Shown one piece after another: positions 20,481 to 21,897 of a DNA stretch of 21,897 bases. The position numbers and the translations under genes were made by a program. The stretch is from DASVEG01 sp036380695 (lineage in GTDB: Bacteria > Actinomycetota > Acidimicrobiia > Acidimicrobiales > CADCTF01): NCBI GenBank assembly GCA_036380695.1, contig DASVEG010000061.1, forward strand, positions 1-21,897. The letters run 5' to 3'. The notes under the pieces were generated by a model that was given only the letters and a program-made list of their open reading frames with translations, searched no databases and was not told where the DNA came from. Position 1 is the first letter of the stretch, and each line of letters begins with the position of its first letter.

Positions 20481-20530
20481 CTCCTCTATGGGTCCGGTGC
20501 TGGCCGTCGGAACGACGACCCCATAGGGAG
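20481..20530 (-). promoter_or_regulatory. 5'UTR hairpin that sequesters the ribosome binding site
   Basis: In the transcript, CTCCCTATGGG at the 5' side pairs with CCCATAG-A-GGAG (one bulged A), so the GGAG of the Shine-Dalgarno is base-paired. An inner 5-bp CGTCG-(GAA)-CGACG hairpin sits in the loop. The stem ends four bases before ATG 20476. This is the arrangement of an RNA switch or thermosensor. It could also simply be a cruciform operator. Confidence 0.55.
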
Positions 20531-20852
20531 ATACGAACGAATTGGCGGAACGAGTCGGCAAAAGTCGCACAGTGACGCGCGCGTTACACCGGTTGAGTAG
20601 CCACCACGACACTTTCGGTCGAGGATTGGCGCTCCGTGCGGCTACCCAGTCTGATTCTGCGATGTCCGGGGGATGCGCTGCGCTTGGCCCGCTACTCGGT
20701 AAGCCCTCGTTGCTCGCCATGGACGCTTATTGGACGACGCCTGTCGGTCCATGTCTTTGAGCCACAAGGGTCACCAGGCTGGACCTATTCGACCGGGAGG
20801 ACCGCCTCACGTCCGTGAGGAGCATTTCGTGGTCACTACGAAGATGGGCGGT
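20531..20852. other. 322-bp gap without a recognisable gene
   Basis: No frame here looks like a protein. The sequence is about 60% GC, lower than the left half. It should hold the promoter of the 20476 gene (minus). A short inverted repeat CATGGAC/GTCCATG (20718-20753) and a 16-mer palindrome at 20805-20820 are present. Confidence 0.5.
20805..20820. terminator. 7-bp hairpin after the membrane protein gene
   Basis: CCTCACG, TC, CGTGAGG: a 16-base palindrome starting 32 bp beyond the stop of the minus-strand gene ending at 20853. A two-base loop is too tight for RNA, so an operator is also possible. Confidence 0.3.
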
Positions 20853-21602
20853 CTAGTGGAGCGTCGTGTTTGTGACGCGGTCCGGGCTCGGGGTCTCGCG
20901 CAGCATGTCGCTCCATGTGGAAGTGCTGACGGGTTCCAGGGCCTCAGCGATTGCCAGTGCCGCTTGCTGGTCCTCGACTCCACGCACCCACAGTGCGGCC
21001 ACCGCCGTGTCTGACTCCCGCCAGGCGATCACGAAGACGCCGTCCTCTCCGTCGCTGGTCTGGACCCGCCCTTCGACACCCCTGACCCGCACGGTCGAAT
21101 AGCCGTCTGTCGCGACCAAGAGGGGAACCATCGTCTCGTAGAACGACCCGGGAGGAACGCCGAAGAGCGAGAACGACACGAGCGCGGTCCCTCGCCCCCT
21201 CAACGCGTCGCTTTCGTATCGCAGGTGCCGCTGCGGGACCGCGACCGCGCCGCTGCCCTCCCCCGATGAGTCCCTCGCTTCGAGGAGATGCCATCCCTCC
21301 ATGGAGAGCGCGAGCGTTGGCACCTCGGCCAGGGTGGAGACGGTGCTGTCTCCGGCGACCGTGGTCTCTGTGGTCTGCGATCCGCTGCTCGCCACGCCGG
21401 TCTCGCCCGTACCCTCGCGGCCGATGTTGAGCGCGACCGCGCCGACCGCGAGGAGGGCGACGACGACGAGCGCTCCTGCGTTCGCCATCCTCCGCCGTCC
21501 AGCTCGTCGAGCTACGCCGTCGACGGCGGCGGGGGTTAGTGGTTCAAGGCTTTGGTTCACCTCGTTGGCTGCGCGGGTCAGCCGGTCGTCGAGCGATGTC
21601 AT
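20853..21602 (-). CDS. Single-pass membrane protein coupled to an ECF sigma factor (probable anti-sigma or partner)
   Basis: A 249-aa protein. Residues 1-40 are cytoplasmic and charged (SLDDRLTRAANEVNQSLEPLTP, RRAGRRRM). Residues about 42-62 form one transmembrane helix (ALVVVALLAVGAVALNI). The rest is extracytoplasmic, with a Ser/Thr-rich linker (about 65-95) followed by a folded region. The ATG at 21602 overlaps the sigma factor stop as ATGA, so the two are translationally coupled. This placement is the usual one for anti-sigma factors, but no zinc anti-sigma HxxxCxxC motif is visible. It may be a different class or a target protein. In-frame sequence upstream of ATG 21602 belongs to the sigma shadow. 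Confidence 0.8.
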   Translation of the reverse strand: MTSLDDRLTRAANEVNQSLEPLTPAAVDGVARRAGRRRMANAGALVVVALLAVGAVALNIGREGTGETGVASSGSQTTETTVAGDSTVSTLAEVPTLALSMEGWHLLEARDSSGEGSGAVAVPQRHLRYESDALRGRGTALVSFSLFGVPPGSFYETMVPLLVATDGYSTVRVRGVEGRVQTSDGEDGVFVIAWRESDTAVAALWVRGVEDQQAALAIAEALEPVSTSTWSDMLRETPSPDRVTNTTLH

Positions 21603-21897
21603 TCGGTTCCCTCCCGTAGTCGGGCAGCAAGCGATTTCTTGGCCCTGAGCACGTGGGTCTTCACCGTGTTCTCCGAGCATCCGAGGATCTCGGCGACTTC
21701 TCGGACGGAGCGGCCGTCGACGTGTTGGAGCGCGAGCGCTTGGGCTTGCCGGCGTGGCAGGCGACGCACCTCGGCCCAGAGTGTGATCGTCTCGGCGCTC
21801 AGCTCGGGCTCCGCCGCGTCAGCTCGCCCGATCCGGACGAGCGCCCTCGCCTCGGCCGTGGCACGCCGGAACCGCGAGACCGACCGGTTGGCGACGA
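21599..21897 (-). CDS. RNA polymerase ECF sigma factor, C-terminal part (runs off the window)
   Basis: The last 98 or so codons of a sigma-70 family protein, reading from the right edge to TGA at 21601-21599. RRLPRRQAQALALQHVDGRSVREVAEILGCSENTVKTHVLRAKKSLA is region 4, the helix-turn-helix that contacts the -35 element (here starting LPRRQ and ending with the recognition helix VKTHVLRAKK). The upstream part SRFRRATAEARALVR is the end of region 2 to 4 linker. The N-terminal region 2 lies beyond the window. It directs polymerase to a stress or envelope regulon that cannot be named. Its stop overlaps the start of the membrane protein gene. Confidence 0.93.
   Translation of the reverse strand, partial: VANRSVSRFRRATAEARALVRIGRADAAEPELSAETITLWAEVRRLPRRQAQALALQHVDGRSVREVAEILGCSENTVKTHVLRAKKSLAARLREGTE

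Noticed and set aside
20718..20753. CATGGAC/GTCCATG inverted repeat in the intergenic gap
   Set aside because: Seven-base arms with a 22-base loop are weak, and no gene position explains it.
1..21897. CRISPR array, rRNA, prophage, toxin-antitoxin or known defence genes
   Set aside because: No regularly spaced repeats, rRNA sequence or phage/defence proteins were found on reading either strand.

Overview
The window is GC-rich (most genes look about 65-75% GC by eye), with GTG/TTG starts, few strong Shine-Dalgarno sequences, an IdeR/DtxR regulator, an ANTAR regulator and a Tyr-type actinobacterial PolA. It reads as chromosomal DNA of a high-GC actinobacterium. An Acidimicrobiia-like origin is my guess; no marker here fixes the genus. 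The minus-strand order ANTAR regulator, polA, rpsA matches Mycobacterium tuberculosis Rv1626-Rv1629-Rv1630, which supports the phylum call.

Layout. 1-2112: the start of rpsA, a Cys-rich secreted protein and a SAM methyltransferase. 2139-6208: polA, preceded by and overlapping a GT-C type membrane glycosyltransferase whose gene carries a 45-bp in-frame palindrome. 6213-9726: a DtxR-family regulator with a DtxR-type operator at its start, then a convergent pair of genes encoding a cupredoxin lipoprotein and a membrane phosphatase/GT2 fusion, with a second DtxR-type operator upstream. 9758-14762: ANTAR regulator, a rhodanese/EamA operon, aldose epimerase and an MBL hydrolase (start codons 21 bp apart), DinB protein and an RsbW-like ATPase. 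14788-16121: a tRNA-Leu(CAA)-like gene with an unusually short variable arm, then an apparently intact IS3-family element. 16145-18320: a 52-aa basic membrane peptide coupled to a LOG-family protein, a PAS protein and a PrxQ/Bcp peroxiredoxin. 18433-21897: a lower-GC stretch with small or secreted proteins and an ECF sigma factor coupled to a single-pass membrane protein.

How the genes may work together. The best candidate for a little-described system is 4739-9726. A metal-dependent repressor, a lipid-anchored copper-type cupredoxin, a protein joining an alkaline-phosphatase-superfamily domain to a dolichyl-phosphate-sugar-synthase-like GT2, and a GT-C enzyme (a class that uses polyprenyl-phosphate sugars) are all linked by two DtxR-type boxes. 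I infer metal-responsive remodelling of surface glycans; this is not shown.

Two themes recur. Several genes have a TANNNT -10 hexamer 6-10 nt before the start codon and no Shine-Dalgarno, suggesting leaderless mRNAs. Gene ends, especially convergent ones, carry GC-rich hairpins without a T tract, two of which include stop codons.
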